From: VAZQ01 sp963753575
GTDB lineage: Bacteria > Pseudomonadota > Alphaproteobacteria > Rhizobiales > Xanthobacteraceae
DNA length: 64,000 nt
NCBI GenBank assembly: GCA_963753575.1
Contig: CAVWCR010000003.1
Location: forward strand, 2,914,001-2,978,000
Direction of reading: 5' to 3'
This document shows, in pieces, positions 17,983 to 27,226 of this stretch. The notes below the pieces were generated by a model, which saw only the letters and a list, made by a program, of their open reading frames with translations, was not told the DNA's origin and ran no database searches. Each line of letters opens with the position of its first letter. The stretch's first letter is position 1. The position numbers were made by a program, and so were the translations under genes.

Positions 17983-18684
17983 ATGGACAAATCCGAATTC
18001 AAGAGCGCCCTCATCGTCGGCGCCGGCGCCGGGCTGAGCGCCTCGCTGGCCCGCGCCTTTGCGCACGACGGCATCGCTATTGCGCTCGCGTCGCGCTCGA
18101 CCGACGATCTGGCCGCGCTGGTGCGGGAGACCGGAGCCCGCGCCTTCCCGTGCGACGCCAGCAAGCGCTCCGACGTCGAGCGGCTGTTCGCCGAGCTCGA
18201 CGCCGCGCCCGGCGCACCCGACATCGTGATCTACAACGCCAGCTTCCGCACCCGCGGACCGCTCATCGATCTCGATCCGACCGACGTGGAGCGAACGCTG
18301 GCGGTGACCGCCTTCGGTGCATTCCTGGTGGCCCAGCAGGCCGCACGCCGGATGCTGCCGAATGGCCACGGCGCGATCCTGTTCACCGGCGCATCCGCGG
18401 GCGTGAAGGGCTATCCGCAGTCGGCACCGTTCGCCATGGGCAAGTTCGCGCTGCGCGGGCTGGCGCAAAGCATGGCGCGCGAACTGCATCCGCAAGGCGT
18501 CCACGTCGCCCACATCGTGGTCGACGGCGGCATCAAGAGCGCGCGCCGCGCCGAGCCGCCCGACAAGCCCGCGAGCATGCTCGATCCCGACGCGATCGCG
18601 GCCACCTACCTGCACGTCATCCAGCAGCCGCGCAGCGCCTGGTCATCGGAGGTGGAGGTACGGCCGTGGGTGGAGAAATTCTGA
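17983..18684 (+). CDS. SDR-family oxidoreductase with Phe in place of the catalytic Tyr
   Basis: The protein has 233 residues from ATG 17983 behind AGAGG. The Rossmann start is ALIVGAGAGLSASLARAFA, a variant of TGxxxGIG; ALASRS and VIYNAS (NNAG-like) follow. The active-site stretch gives AILFTGASAG, then APFAMGKFALRGLAQSMARE. The usual Tyr-x-x-x-Lys reads Phe-Ala-Met-Gly-Lys, so the Lys is kept and the Tyr is lost. A subgroup of SDR proteins with this sequence (KFALRGLAQ) shares the change and may be non-classical or non-catalytic. Cofactor and substrate are unknown. Confidence 0.85.
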   Translation: MDKSEFKSALIVGAGAGLSASLARAFAHDGIAIALASRSTDDLAALVRETGARAFPCDASKRSDVERLFAELDAAPGAPDIVIYNASFRTRGPLIDLDPTDVERTLAVTAFGAFLVAQQAARRMLPNGHGAILFTGASAGVKGYPQSAPFAMGKFALRGLAQSMARELHPQGVHVAHIVVDGGIKSARRAEPPDKPASMLDPDAIAATYLHVIQQPRSAWSSEVEVRPWVEKF

Positions 18685-19357
18685 CACCGGCAAAGAGTAC
18701 CGCGCAGACGGCGGCACCTGCGCACGCTGCAGCACCCACGCCGCAGGCGGACCGGTGCGCAACTGGGCGGCTGGCATCGTCGAAGAGAATATTCGCAATT
18801 TTCGGAAAACGCGTCGCGACAAAGCAGTGACGGCATTCGTCTGCGAACACACGTTGCGTCATTGAGGCCAATCAGCGGCAGCTTTGTGATCTCCGTACCA
18901 CTCTACCTGATGCAACGATGCGCATGGTCTGCAACATGGCACCATGCGGTTGCGTGCATCGCTCTCAACAAACAAAAAGGGTCTTGCCGGTGCTCAGATG
19001 ACGACATTGCGCGTTCGACATACAAGCACCATCGACTCGCCGGTATTGCTGTCAGGAATGGGCGACACTTGCCGATCGCGCATCGCGCGCAAGCCTTCGC
19101 AGAAGTATCGAAATTTTCGCAATAACTTCGTTGTCTGCGCATGCGCACGCACCTTGCTACCACATCAATGCCACACGAATCACTTAGCTTGGTTGTCTGA
19201 GAGCGATTGAGTTTGCAACCCTGCCGACCGATTTCGTGGTGTGTTGATGCGGTCGAACAGGACACCTCATCCGCTCAATTTTGTTGAGCGCGCGCGTGCC
19301 CATTGCGGGCAACTTGCAGGATTGGAATTGAATTCCAAGGTGGGGGAAATCACAAAC
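18685..19357. other. intergenic region upstream of minD, no gene seen
   Basis: About 670 bp are free of convincing coding sequence on either strand. The part 18770-19150 is AT-richer with small palindromes such as CGAAATTTTCG. No minC gene is present, although minC usually precedes minD. GGTGGGGGAAAT just before 19358 is the probable minD ribosome site. Confidence 0.5.
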
Positions 19358-20173
19358 ATGGCTAAAGTCATTGTCGTCACCTCTGGCAAAGGCGGCGTCG
19401 GTAAGACGACGACGACCGCCGCGCTGGGCGCCGCACTCGCGCAAACTGGCCAGAAGGTCGCCGTCGTCGACTTCGACGTCGGACTGCGCAACCTCGACTT
19501 GGTGATGGGAGCAGAACGCCGCGTGGTGTTCGATCTCGTGAACGTCATCCAAGGCGTCGCGAAGCTGTCGCAAGCACTCATTCGCGACAAACGTATCGAG
19601 ACCTTGTGGCTCCTGCCAGCCTCGCAGACCCGCGACAAGGACGCACTGACGGAGAACGGCGTCTCGTCCGTCGTCAGGGAGTTGCGCGCCAAGTTCGATT
19701 GGGTGATCTGCGACAGCCCGGCCGGCATCGAGCGCGGTGCCACCATGGCGATGCGATTCGCCGATGCCGCCGTCGTCGTGACCAATCCCGAGATATCATC
19801 GGTCCGCGATTCCGACCGCATGATCGGGCTTCTCGATTCCAAGACCGAGAAAGCGGAGCGAGGACAGCGGGTCGAGAAGCATATTCTCATCACCCGCTAC
19901 GACCCGCAGCGCGCCACACGCGGCGAGATGCTCAATATCGACGATGTGGTCAACATCCTGTCGACCCCGCTCTTGGGCATCATTCCCGAAAGCGAGGAGG
20001 TTCTGCACGCCTCCAACGTCGGCTGCCCGGTTACGCTCAGCAATCCGGAGAGCGCGCCGGCACGCGCCTATTTCGATGCATCGTTGCGGCTGCGGGGCGA
20101 GGATGTGCCGATGAACATCCCCAGCGATCGCAAAGGTCTGCTGGACAAACTGTTCGGACGAAGAGCGGCATGA
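19358..20173 (+). CDS. minD: septum site-determining ATPase MinD
   Basis: The protein has 271 residues. The deviant Walker A is SGKGGVGKTTTTAALG near 10-25, with VVDFDVGLRNLDLVMG, the switch segment DWVICDSPAGIE, and TNPEISSVRDSDRM. The C-terminal amphipathic membrane helix is KGLLDKLFGRR. MinD oscillates on the membrane with MinE and activates MinC to block polar FtsZ rings. minE overlaps by four bases, but no minC is found upstream. The start MAKVIVVTSGKGG is the family start. Confidence 0.97.
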   Translation: MAKVIVVTSGKGGVGKTTTTAALGAALAQTGQKVAVVDFDVGLRNLDLVMGAERRVVFDLVNVIQGVAKLSQALIRDKRIETLWLLPASQTRDKDALTENGVSSVVRELRAKFDWVICDSPAGIERGATMAMRFADAAVVVTNPEISSVRDSDRMIGLLDSKTEKAERGQRVEKHILITRYDPQRATRGEMLNIDDVVNILSTPLLGIIPESEEVLHASNVGCPVTLSNPESAPARAYFDASLRLRGEDVPMNIPSDRKGLLDKLFGRRAA

Positions 20174-20439
20174 TGTTTGGCAGGTTACGACCCCGAAGCA
20201 CCGCTGCGGTCGCACGCGAGCGGCTGCAGATCCTGCTGTCGCACGAGCGGGTGGCGCGCGGTCAGTCCGACCTGCTTGCCATGCTGCGCGAGGAAATCCT
20301 AGCGGCAGTCGCCAAACACGTGATCATCGAGCGCGACAACATCCAGGTGAAGATGGACCGCGGCGAGACCGTCTCGGCGCTCGAGATCAATATCGAGATT
20401 CCTCATTCGCCGGGCATGCCGCTCGCCGCGAATTTCTAG
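20170..20439 (+). CDS. minE: cell division topological specificity factor MinE
   Basis: The protein has 89 residues, with ATGA overlap to minD. It contains AVARERLQILLSHERVAR (the MinD-binding helix), then ILAAVAKHVIIERDNIQVKM and a topological-specificity end EINIEIPH. MinE stimulates MinD ATPase and confines the inhibitor to the poles. The length is normal. Confidence 0.96.
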   Translation: MMFGRLRPRSTAAVARERLQILLSHERVARGQSDLLAMLREEILAAVAKHVIIERDNIQVKMDRGETVSALEINIEIPHSPGMPLAANF

Positions 20440-20440
20440 T

Positions 20441-20485
20441 GCGTGATCCCAAAAGGGGGTACCGGTTTTCGGAAAGGGATCATGC
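20441..20485. repeat. dispersed palindromic repeat (GCRTGATC family)
   Basis: GCGTGATCCC at 20441-20450 pairs with GGGATCATGC at 20476-20485 around CCGGTTTTCGG. The same architecture recurs at 35157-35198. Such elements are common intergenic repeats in Bradyrhizobium and its relatives. This copy follows the minE stop and could act as a processing or termination hairpin. Confidence 0.7.
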
Positions 20486-20683
20486 TCAAGCCAAAAGCTG
20501 GACCCTGATCCCGAATTCAACTTGATCGGATCATGGTCCAGTGAGCGGTCCACGGGGGGTCGGGACCGCAGCCGCACCTGCCCTGCCCGCTTGGTGCCGG
20601 CGGACCTGATCTCCATGTCGAATTGTGCTTCGCATTCAATTCTTTCGCTGCCGGAAGGAGCCTGTGCTCAAGGAACAAGTCGC

Positions 20684-21514
20684 ATGCCGGGGGACCAATT
20701 CAGCGTCTTGTACATGCAGCCGGGAGACCCCGCGCCGGACAGCGCCAGAGCCCGCCATCGCGTCGGCTCGCTGTTTCGCGATACGGTTTTCAATGCCCGC
20801 CTCGATCAGCTTGCCGGCTATCTGGTCCGAACGATGGGCATCACGCTGCCCGAGAACAGCCGGTTTCCATCGTGCTGGCATCAGTACATGCGCGAGTGCA
20901 AGATCGCAGACTTCATCGACACCATCACGGTCGTCTACCGCTATCTGTTCTGGCACATCAGTGAAGACACCGCCAACTGGTGGCGCGACATCGTGCGCAG
21001 GATCTTTGCGGAAGAGAATCTCGCCTATGAGATCGACGATGTCGGCGGCGTGCACCCGCGGATCGACAGCGAGTTTCAGCGCAACGTCGCGTCTGCCGTC
21101 GCCAGCCTCCGACCCGAGCGATATCAGAAGGTCCGCGAACTTATGGAGCGCGCCTCGGGTAATCTCAGCACCAATCCTCCAAACTACCGGCAAGCCTGGC
21201 GCGCCACCCTCTCGGCGATGGAAGTCCTGTTCGCGTTGATGTTTCCGCAGGCGCGCTTCACGGCGGAGGAGATCGACCGTCACCTCACGCCGCTGGTCGA
21301 GCGCGCCTACCAGGACGACCCTGCTTCGCAGAAGGCAGCGCTCAGGATGCTGACCTGCCTGCACGAGTGGGTGGAAGCCTCGCGCAGCTTCCGACACCAT
21401 CCCGGCGGCGCGGACTGCTCGCAGCCGCCGCCGGACGTCGCGATCCTGTCGATCAGCTGCGGGGCGTCATTGCTGCGCTGGCTCGCGGGCCTTGGCGAAT
21501 GCCGGGCGACGTGA
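20684..21514 (+). CDS. hypothetical protein, abortive-infection/HEPN-like features
   Basis: The protein has 276 residues from ATG 20684 behind AAGGA at 9-nt spacing. It is helical and soluble with no signal. The central segment WWRDIVRRIFAEENLAYEID, then DDVGGVHPRIDSEFQRN, and the end DVAILSISCGASLLRWLAGL resemble conserved proteins in which an N-terminal region joins a HEPN-like abortive-infection helical bundle. I recognise the pattern only loosely and see no RxxxxH nuclease motif. It stands alone beside minDE; a stress or antiphage role is speculative. Confidence 0.55.
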   Translation: MPGDQFSVLYMQPGDPAPDSARARHRVGSLFRDTVFNARLDQLAGYLVRTMGITLPENSRFPSCWHQYMRECKIADFIDTITVVYRYLFWHISEDTANWWRDIVRRIFAEENLAYEIDDVGGVHPRIDSEFQRNVASAVASLRPERYQKVRELMERASGNLSTNPPNYRQAWRATLSAMEVLFALMFPQARFTAEEIDRHLTPLVERAYQDDPASQKAALRMLTCLHEWVEASRSFRHHPGGADCSQPPPDVAILSISCGASLLRWLAGLGECRAT

Positions 21515-21572
21515 TGCAGCGCGCCGCGGACGAGATAATGCAGCCGCACCGGTCATACAGCATGCGCTAAGT

Positions 21573-22683
21573 CTAGTGCAGCGACGCCCGCGTCAGCCAG
21601 AATTGGGTGATCTGCCTTGCAGTCCCGACCGTAAGCTTCATGAAATCGGCTTGCGCCTCCGCAAGATTTTCCGACATCCTCGCCTGATTCTTCGGCCTGA
21701 GCGAGAGCACAGCTTGCGCGGTCGCCCATTTGAAGCCGGCCGCCCGGCACAGGATCACGGTCGGCTCGATGCGGTCGCTGTTGATCGCGCGGTCGACCAC
21801 GTCGACCGAAAGCCCGGAGAGCAGCGAGAGCGCGGCGACTGCATCCTCGAACTGTCTCGTCTGTGTGAAGACGACGACTTCCGGCTCGCCCAGGCGGCCG
21901 GCCTGATGATCGATCAGGCATCGATAGATTGCGTTGGCGTAGTCGCGCTTGATGCCGGCGCCGCTGCCGGCGGCAAACTCTTCCGACACCTTGCTGATGG
22001 CGCGATTGACGTCCGCTTTCACGTCGGGCGGCGCGATCGCCAGCAAGCGCTTGCGCACGGTCTCGGTGGCCTGCACCAGCAGCGTGCAGAACAGGTGCGG
22101 CGGAATATCGGACCGCTGCACCAGCCGATCGGAAATCGCCTCATCGTCATTGGCGCGGCGGACGATGGTGCCGAAGCCGTGGTCGGAGAAGCTCGCGCCC
22201 GGGTTGGCAACAACGTTCCGCACCACGCTGTCGTCGCCGCGCTGAACCAGAACGTCGGTGACCGTTGCATCGACGAGCTCGCGGCCCGAGATGGCGAGCA
22301 GATGCGCCTGAACTCTTGGTTTCTGCAATGTCGACGAGATCCAACGGGCTCAGCCGCGGGGACTGAGCCAGCACCGGCCCCGCCACCGTGATCTCGTCGT
22401 CGCGTGCAAGGCGCTGAATCACGTTGAAGGGTGCGTTGGCGATGGGGGCGAGCCGTTCGCTGAGCTGGGCGCGGACCTTGGTCTCGATCGCCTCGGTCAG
22501 CATGGCCATGACATCGTCGAAGATCTGCGTGACCTGCTCGTTGAGATCGCCGGCCGACACAATGAAAAGGTCGGTGATGCGCCGCAACGTCTCGGCCCGT
22601 TGCTGGCTCGATCCCACTGTGAGGGCTTGTTCGAGCTCCTCGATCAGGGACTTGCGAGCGCTCTGTACTGCGGATTCCTTCAT
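21573..22683 (-). CDS. DUF2336 protein (frameshifted in this sequence)
   Basis: The start MKESAVQSARKSLIEELEQ at 22683 follows a GGAG ribosome site. The N-terminal part has LRRITDLFIVSAGDLNEQV and the DUF2336 repeat SPRLSPLDLVDIAETKS. The frame breaks near 22312 and resumes one base off as QAHLLAISGRELVDATVTDV, running to WLTRASLH. Removing one T from GAGTTC (plus strand GAACTC) gives ETKSQAHLLAIS, the expected family sequence, and recreates GAGTC. The restored length is about 369 residues. DUF2336 proteins are alphaproteobacterial alpha-helical proteins of unknown function. The frameshift is probably a sequence error. Confidence 0.85.
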
Positions 22684-22920
22684 CGGAAATCTCCGGCCGA
22701 GCTTTGTAAAATTCAAATATAAGATTACGACCAGACCGTAAAATATTTCTCGATCTGACGCGCGTTTGCTGCTTCTCAAAGAGCAAAAAGCGTTAAAACT
22801 GCTCAACGTGTCTTCACGCGCGCGAGTTAACGCCCTTAAAGCATCAAGATTATTGTTGCGATTTTTGCCCCATAACCGAGACAATTCAGTACAATTCGGC
22901 CTATGTCCCGGCAACAACTG

Positions 22921-23616
22921 TCAGCGGACGGGAAAATCAAAATAGCTGTTCGGAAACGGCTCGTTCTCCAGCGTAAAGTGCCACCACTCCTTGTCATAGG
23001 AACGAAAGCCGCCGCGCGCCATCGCGGCCGCGAGCAGCGCCCGGTTCCCGCGCGCCGCCTCACCGACGCTGGTGTCGGCGGGCCACGACTTCGGGCTGAA
23101 GAAATCGAACGGCGTTCCCATGTCAGGGGCGGCAGCTCCGGGCGCCCGCGGCACCAGCGTGAGGTCGACGGTCGCGCCGCGCGAGTGGCCGGAGCGCCCG
23201 GCGATATAGCCAAGCCGGAACAGATCGCGCTTATCGACGTCCGGATAATAGTCGGCCTTGCGTGCCACGTCGGCGATGTCACGTGCCCAGCGGACGAAAT
23301 GCGCGACCGCGCGCACCGGCCGATAGCAGTCGAACACCTTAAGGCCCAGCCCGCGCTCGGTCAGCTCCCGCTGCACGGAAGCGAGCGCGACAGCCGCCGG
23401 CCGCGCCAACAGGCAGCGCGGCGCTTCGTAGCCGTCGATCCGTGCGCCCACAAAATTATCGGTGCCGAAATAGCGCATCTCAACCACCAGCCCATCCACC
23501 ATGGTGGCGGCATCGACGAACGCAGCCGGCATGGTCTGCGCGTGCGCCGACGATACGGCCAGGGCAATGAAGAGGGCAAAGGCGGCTTGCATGGCGAGGC
23601 GAACAATACGTAGCAT
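22921..23616 (-). CDS. secreted D-alanyl-D-alanine dipeptidase (VanX/DdpX type)
   Basis: The protein has 231 residues. The signal peptide (AAFALFIALAVSSAHAQ) suggests the periplasm. The peptidase M15D motifs are complete: VFDCYRPVRAV, then SGHSRGATVDLT with the zinc His and Asp, and EWWHF with Glu and the last His. The family cleaves D-Ala-D-Ala, in VanX for glycopeptide resistance and in DdpX for cell-wall recycling. There are no vanH/vanA or ddp transporter neighbours, so housekeeping peptidoglycan turnover is likelier than resistance. Confidence 0.9.
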   Translation of the reverse strand: MLRIVRLAMQAAFALFIALAVSSAHAQTMPAAFVDAATMVDGLVVEMRYFGTDNFVGARIDGYEAPRCLLARPAAVALASVQRELTERGLGLKVFDCYRPVRAVAHFVRWARDIADVARKADYYPDVDKRDLFRLGYIAGRSGHSRGATVDLTLVPRAPGAAAPDMGTPFDFFSPKSWPADTSVGEAARGNRALLAAAMARGGFRSYDKEWWHFTLENEPFPNSYFDFPVR

Positions 23617-23648
23617 GGCGGCGGTGGCAGCAATACCAACCGCTCATG

Positions 23649-23711
23649 GCAGCACGAAGGCTGGCAGCACGAAGGCTGGCAGCACGAAGGCTGGCAGCAC
23701 GAAGGCTGGCC
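23649..23711. repeat. 15-bp tandem repeat, four copies
   Basis: GGCAGCACGAAGGCT is repeated four times without a mismatch and is followed by GGC. It lies between the divergent VanX-type gene and the substrate-binding protein. The repeat length is a multiple of three, but no gene is evident through it. It is a candidate variable-number repeat. Confidence 0.9.
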
Positions 23712-23808
23712 GCATGAGGGTGAGCCCGCTGGTGACACGGGCTTTTGCCGCCACCGACGTTCGCATGAATGGTCGCGTGCGGGTAAGCTCATCTGCCGGA
23801 GACGAACA

Positions 23809-24862
23809 ATGATCCGTATGCTGATCCTGCTGAAGCGCGCTTTGATCGCATCGATGGTGCTCGCTGGCGCGTCCGCCGCCGCGCACGCCCAGGAAACGAC
23901 TGTCCGGGTCGGCAACGCGCCCTCGATCGCCTCCGGCGCGCTCCTGATCGCGATCGAGCGCGGCTATTTCCGCGAGGCCGGCATCAAGGTCGAGATCAAT
24001 CCGCTCGACAGCGCGTCGAACGCGATTGCGCTGCTCGCGCAGAACCGCTTCCAGATCATCGAGGGCGGGCTTGCCGCAGGCTACTTCAACGCGCTCGAGA
24101 AAAAGCTGCCGATCACCGTCGCGATGTCGCGAGTTCTCGACGCCGCTCGGCCACAACCTGATGCTGCGCGCCGATCTCAAGGACGAGATCAAGCAGATCA
24201 AGCAACTCAAAGGCCGGACCATCGCCACCAACGGGCCGGGCTCGGTGTCGACCTACGAGATCGGCAAGCTCCTGGAGACAGCCGGCCTGAGCGTCAAGGA
24301 CGTCGAGATCAAGGTCATCCCGTTCGCACAATACGCGATCGCATTAAAAAACAAGGCAGTCGACGCCGCGCTCGCCATTCATCCATTCACGTCGCAGCTG
24401 CGTGACCTCGGCCTTGCGGTGCCGTTTGCGGCGTCTGACGACCTGATCGAGCCGCGTCCGATCACGATCTCGGTGAACATGATCAACACCGATTGGGCCA
24501 AGCGCAATCCCGATGTTGCCCGCAACTTCTACTTCGCGGCGCTGCGCGGCGCGCGCGACTACTGCCAGGCCTATCACGGCGGGGCAGTGCGCAAGGAGAT
24601 GATCGACCTCTTGGTCAAGAGCGGGACCGAACGACGGCCCGACATGCTGCATCGCTACACCTGGCCCTCGCGCGACCCCACCGGGCGCGTCAACGTCGCC
24701 AGCATGCTTGACATGCAGGCGTGGTACGTCCGCAACCGGTTCGTCAGCGTGCAGTCGCCGGCCGCGCGCATTCTTGACCTGGGCTATGTGGAGGCCGTGG
24801 CGCAGAAGCTTGGACCCTTCGTGGTGGAAAACGCCGAGAGCAAGCTTCCAGGTTGTCGATAG
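23809..24862 (+). CDS. NitT/TauT-type ABC substrate-binding protein (frameshifted in this sequence)
   Basis: The signal peptide MLILLKRALIASMVLAGASA runs to AHAQ. The NMT1/ThiY-like fold follows, with VRVGNAPSIASGALLIAIER and GYFREAGIKVEI. The frame breaks at 24131-24136 (GAGTTC) and resumes one base on with TPLGHNLMLRADLK and GRTIATNGPGSVSTYEIGKL. Removing one T gives AMSRVSTPLGHNLMLR, a good family sequence, and recreates GAGTC. The restored length is about 350 residues. No ATPase or permease gene is adjacent, so it is an orphan binding protein with unknown ligand. The break is probably a sequence error. Confidence 0.85.
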
Positions 24863-25013
24863 GGACCGTTGAAGCCATTGATTTCATGAATAAACTTTTG
24901 CGAATCCAGGGCGCGGCCGCAATCCTGCAATCCGGGGTGACGCTCGCGCCAGAGTGTGCGAAACGTCCTGTCAGCAACCCTTGGAATCCTCTGGCCCGAT
25001 CGCCTGTTGCCGC

Positions 25014-25574
25014 ATGGACGCCGTCGTCGCCTCCCGCAGCCAGCTTGCCGCCGCGCTCGCGCGCGTGGCTGCTGGCGATCGCGCGGCGTTAAGGATCGTC
25101 TACCAGGACACCTCGGCGAAGCTTTTTGGCGTGTGCCTGCGTATCTTGAATGATCGGAGCGAGGCCGAGGACGTGCTGCAGGATGTCTATGTAACGGTTT
25201 GGCGCAAGGCGGGAACGTTCGATCCCGCCCGCGCCAGCCCGATCACCTGGCTGGTGGCGATCGCCCGCAACCGCGCCATCGATCGGCTGCGCTCGAGCGC
25301 GGTGAGCCGGCGCTCGGAGCCGATCGAAAGCGCGGAGGACGTGCGCGATGAATCCCCGGCGGCGCTCGACCTTGTTGTAGCGGCCGAGCAGCGGGAGCGG
25401 CTCAAGACCTGCCTGGGCGAGCTCGAGGAGCGCCAGGCGCAGGTGATCCGCTCGGCGTTTCTCGATGGCGTGACGTATGAGCAACTGGCCCAGCGCATGA
25501 GCGTGCCGCTCGGCACCATGAAGAGCTGGATCCGGCGCGGACTGATGAAGCTGAGAACCTGCCTGGAGCGATGA
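25014..25574 (+). CDS. ECF sigma factor, SigK-like
   Basis: The protein has 186 residues from ATG 25014. Region 2 runs LRIVYQDTSAKLFGVCLRIL, then EAEDVLQDVYVTVW and PITWLVAIARNRAIDRLRS. Region 4 has VIRSAFLDGVTYEQLAQRM and GTMKSWIRRGLMKLR. Its stop overlaps the anti-sigma start (ATGA). The pairing with a RskA-like anti-sigma and a downstream fasciclin protein copies the SigK-RskA-MPB70/83 arrangement of mycobacteria and the analogous alphaproteobacterial sets. It probably responds to envelope stress and controls the fasciclin gene. Confidence 0.92.
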   Translation: MDAVVASRSQLAAALARVAAGDRAALRIVYQDTSAKLFGVCLRILNDRSEAEDVLQDVYVTVWRKAGTFDPARASPITWLVAIARNRAIDRLRSSAVSRRSEPIESAEDVRDESPAALDLVVAAEQRERLKTCLGELEERQAQVIRSAFLDGVTYEQLAQRMSVPLGTMKSWIRRGLMKLRTCLER

Positions 25575-26293
25575 GCGAGACCGACCATGGCGGCGCGCAC
25601 GAGGGCGGCGATGCGATCATCGCCGGCGAATACGTGCTCGGCGTGCTCGATGCGAGCGAGCGCAGCGCAGTCGCGCAGCGCATCGAGCGCGAGCCGGATT
25701 TCGCGCGCGAGGTCGCGTACTGGGAGGAGCGGCTGGGCGGGCTTTCAGCCGAGGTGAAGCCGGTGACACCGCCCGTGGCGACCTGGTCGCGCATCGAGGC
25801 GGCGATCGCCGCGCCCTCGGCGGCGCCCATGCGCGGCGGCGTGTGGCAGAGCCTCGCGTTCTGGCGCAGCTTCGCGATCGGGTCGGCGGCGCTGGCGGCG
25901 ATCTGCCTCGCCGCACTGGCGTATCTCGGAACCACGATCGCGCCCGAGCGCACGCCGCTCCTCGCAACGCTCGGCCAGAAGAGCGGCCAGCCGGGCTTCG
26001 TGGCCGCGATCGGCTCCGGCGGCAGCATGGTGATCGTGCCGGCGTCGCTGTTGACCGCCGATCGCAAGTCGATGGAGCTGTGGCTGATCCCGGCGGCCGG
26101 CGGCCAGCCGCAGCCTCGATCGCTTGGACTGATCGCGCCCGGCCAGCCGGTGCGCATCACAGTGCCTGCTAGTCTCGTGCCGCTGATCACGCCCGACGCC
26201 TCGCTCGCGGTCTCGCTCGAAGAGCCGGGCGGATCGAAGACCGGAAAGCCCAGCAACGACATCATCGCGGTCGGCAAGCTCAGCAATCTGTAG
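25571..26293 (+). CDS. anti-sigma factor, RskA-like membrane protein
   Basis: The protein has 240 residues. The N-terminal cytosolic part has IAGEYVLGVLDASERSAVAQ (the anti-sigma helical motif) and YWEERLGGLS. One transmembrane helix lies near 98-118 (FAIGSAALAAICLAALAYLG). The periplasmic RskA domain shows GSGGSMVIVPAS and SMELWLIPAAGGQP. It overlaps the sigma gene by four bases. It should hold the sigma factor at the membrane until proteolysis releases it. Confidence 0.92.
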   Translation: MSETDHGGAHEGGDAIIAGEYVLGVLDASERSAVAQRIEREPDFAREVAYWEERLGGLSAEVKPVTPPVATWSRIEAAIAAPSAAPMRGGVWQSLAFWRSFAIGSAALAAICLAALAYLGTTIAPERTPLLATLGQKSGQPGFVAAIGSGGSMVIVPASLLTADRKSMELWLIPAAGGQPQPRSLGLIAPGQPVRITVPASLVPLITPDASLAVSLEEPGGSKTGKPSNDIIAVGKLSNL

Positions 26294-26505
26294 CGCACGA
26301 TCGGTGCTCCAAACTCCGTTCTCCTCCCCGACAGGGGGAGAGGGCCAGGACTTGCAGCCGGCGAGATCCGCATTGCCGAGGCGGTGCCTGCTGCAAACAG
26401 CCGCCGCAAAATGATTCGCGGGCCTGCATCCGTCCACTGCGCTCTCCCGTAACTCGTGCCGTGACCCGCTCACGGGACCGACACAAACCTCAACTGGAGA
26501 TCGCT

Positions 26506-27087
26506 ATGAAGTACGCTCGTATCATGCTTTCGACTGTCGCCGCCGCCGCGTTCGCGCTCAGCACCGTCGCCGCCACCCCGACGTTCGCGCGGAAGAAGGA
26601 GCAGACCGTCACGGTCGGCGGCGCTCCGATGTATCCGTCCAAGAACATCGTGCAGAACGCGGTCAACTCCAAGGACCACACCACGCTCGTCGCTGCCGTC
26701 AAGGCCGCGGGCCTGGTCGAGACGCTGCAGAGCCCCGGGCCGTTCACCGTGTTCGCGCCCACCAACGCAGCGTTCGCGAAGCTGCCGAAGGGCACCGTCG
26801 AGACGCTCTTGAAGCCCGAGATGAAGGAGAAGCTGGTCGCGGTTCTGACCTATCACGTCGTGCCCGGCCGCCTCTCCGCCAAGAACCTGATGGACGCCGC
26901 CAAGAAGGACGGCGGCCACCACAAGCTCAAGACCGTCGAGGGTGAAGAGCTGACCGTCGAGGCCAAGGGCAACACCCTCATGATCTGGGACGCCAAGGGT
27001 CACGTCTCCAAGGTGACGATCCAGAACGTGTTCCAGTCGAACGGCGTGATCCACGTGGTCGACACCGTGCTGCTGCCGAGCGGCTGA
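26506..27087 (+). CDS. secreted fasciclin-domain protein
   Basis: The protein has 193 residues from ATG 26506 behind GGAG. A signal peptide (IMLSTVAAAAFALSTVAATP) precedes one FAS1 domain: VNSKDHTTLVAAVKAAGLV, then GPFTVFAPTNAAFAKLP, LTYHVVPGRLSAKNL and a last strand GVIHVVDTVLLP. FAS1 proteins act in adhesion or at the cell surface. The position after an ECF/anti-sigma pair suggests it is the target of that sigma factor. A strong terminator follows. Confidence 0.93.
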   Translation: MKYARIMLSTVAAAAFALSTVAATPTFARKKEQTVTVGGAPMYPSKNIVQNAVNSKDHTTLVAAVKAAGLVETLQSPGPFTVFAPTNAAFAKLPKGTVETLLKPEMKEKLVAVLTYHVVPGRLSAKNLMDAAKKDGGHHKLKTVEGEELTVEAKGNTLMIWDAKGHVSKVTIQNVFQSNGVIHVVDTVLLPSG

Positions 27088-27148
27088 TCGCGCTCCCGAG
27101 GGCCGGTCGGCGCAGCCCGCATCCCCCGTTGTCTGCCCGATCGCCCAG

Positions 27149-27176
27149 GCCCGCCGCTGCCGCGGCGGGCCTTTTT
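27149..27176 (+). terminator. rho-independent terminator after the fasciclin gene
   Basis: GCCCGCCGC pairs with GCGGCGGGC around TGCC, followed by CTTTTTT. It separates the sigma/fasciclin set from the flhA promoter. Confidence 0.9.
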
Positions 27177-27226
27177 TGTGACAGGTCCCTGTATTTTCGG
27201 GATTTTCGCCCGCCCGAGGGGCGTCG

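Noticed and set aside
23501..23812. Plus-strand frame reading KAGST repeats through the 15-bp array
   Set aside because: It overlaps the VanX-type gene on the other strand and gains its repeats only from the tandem array.
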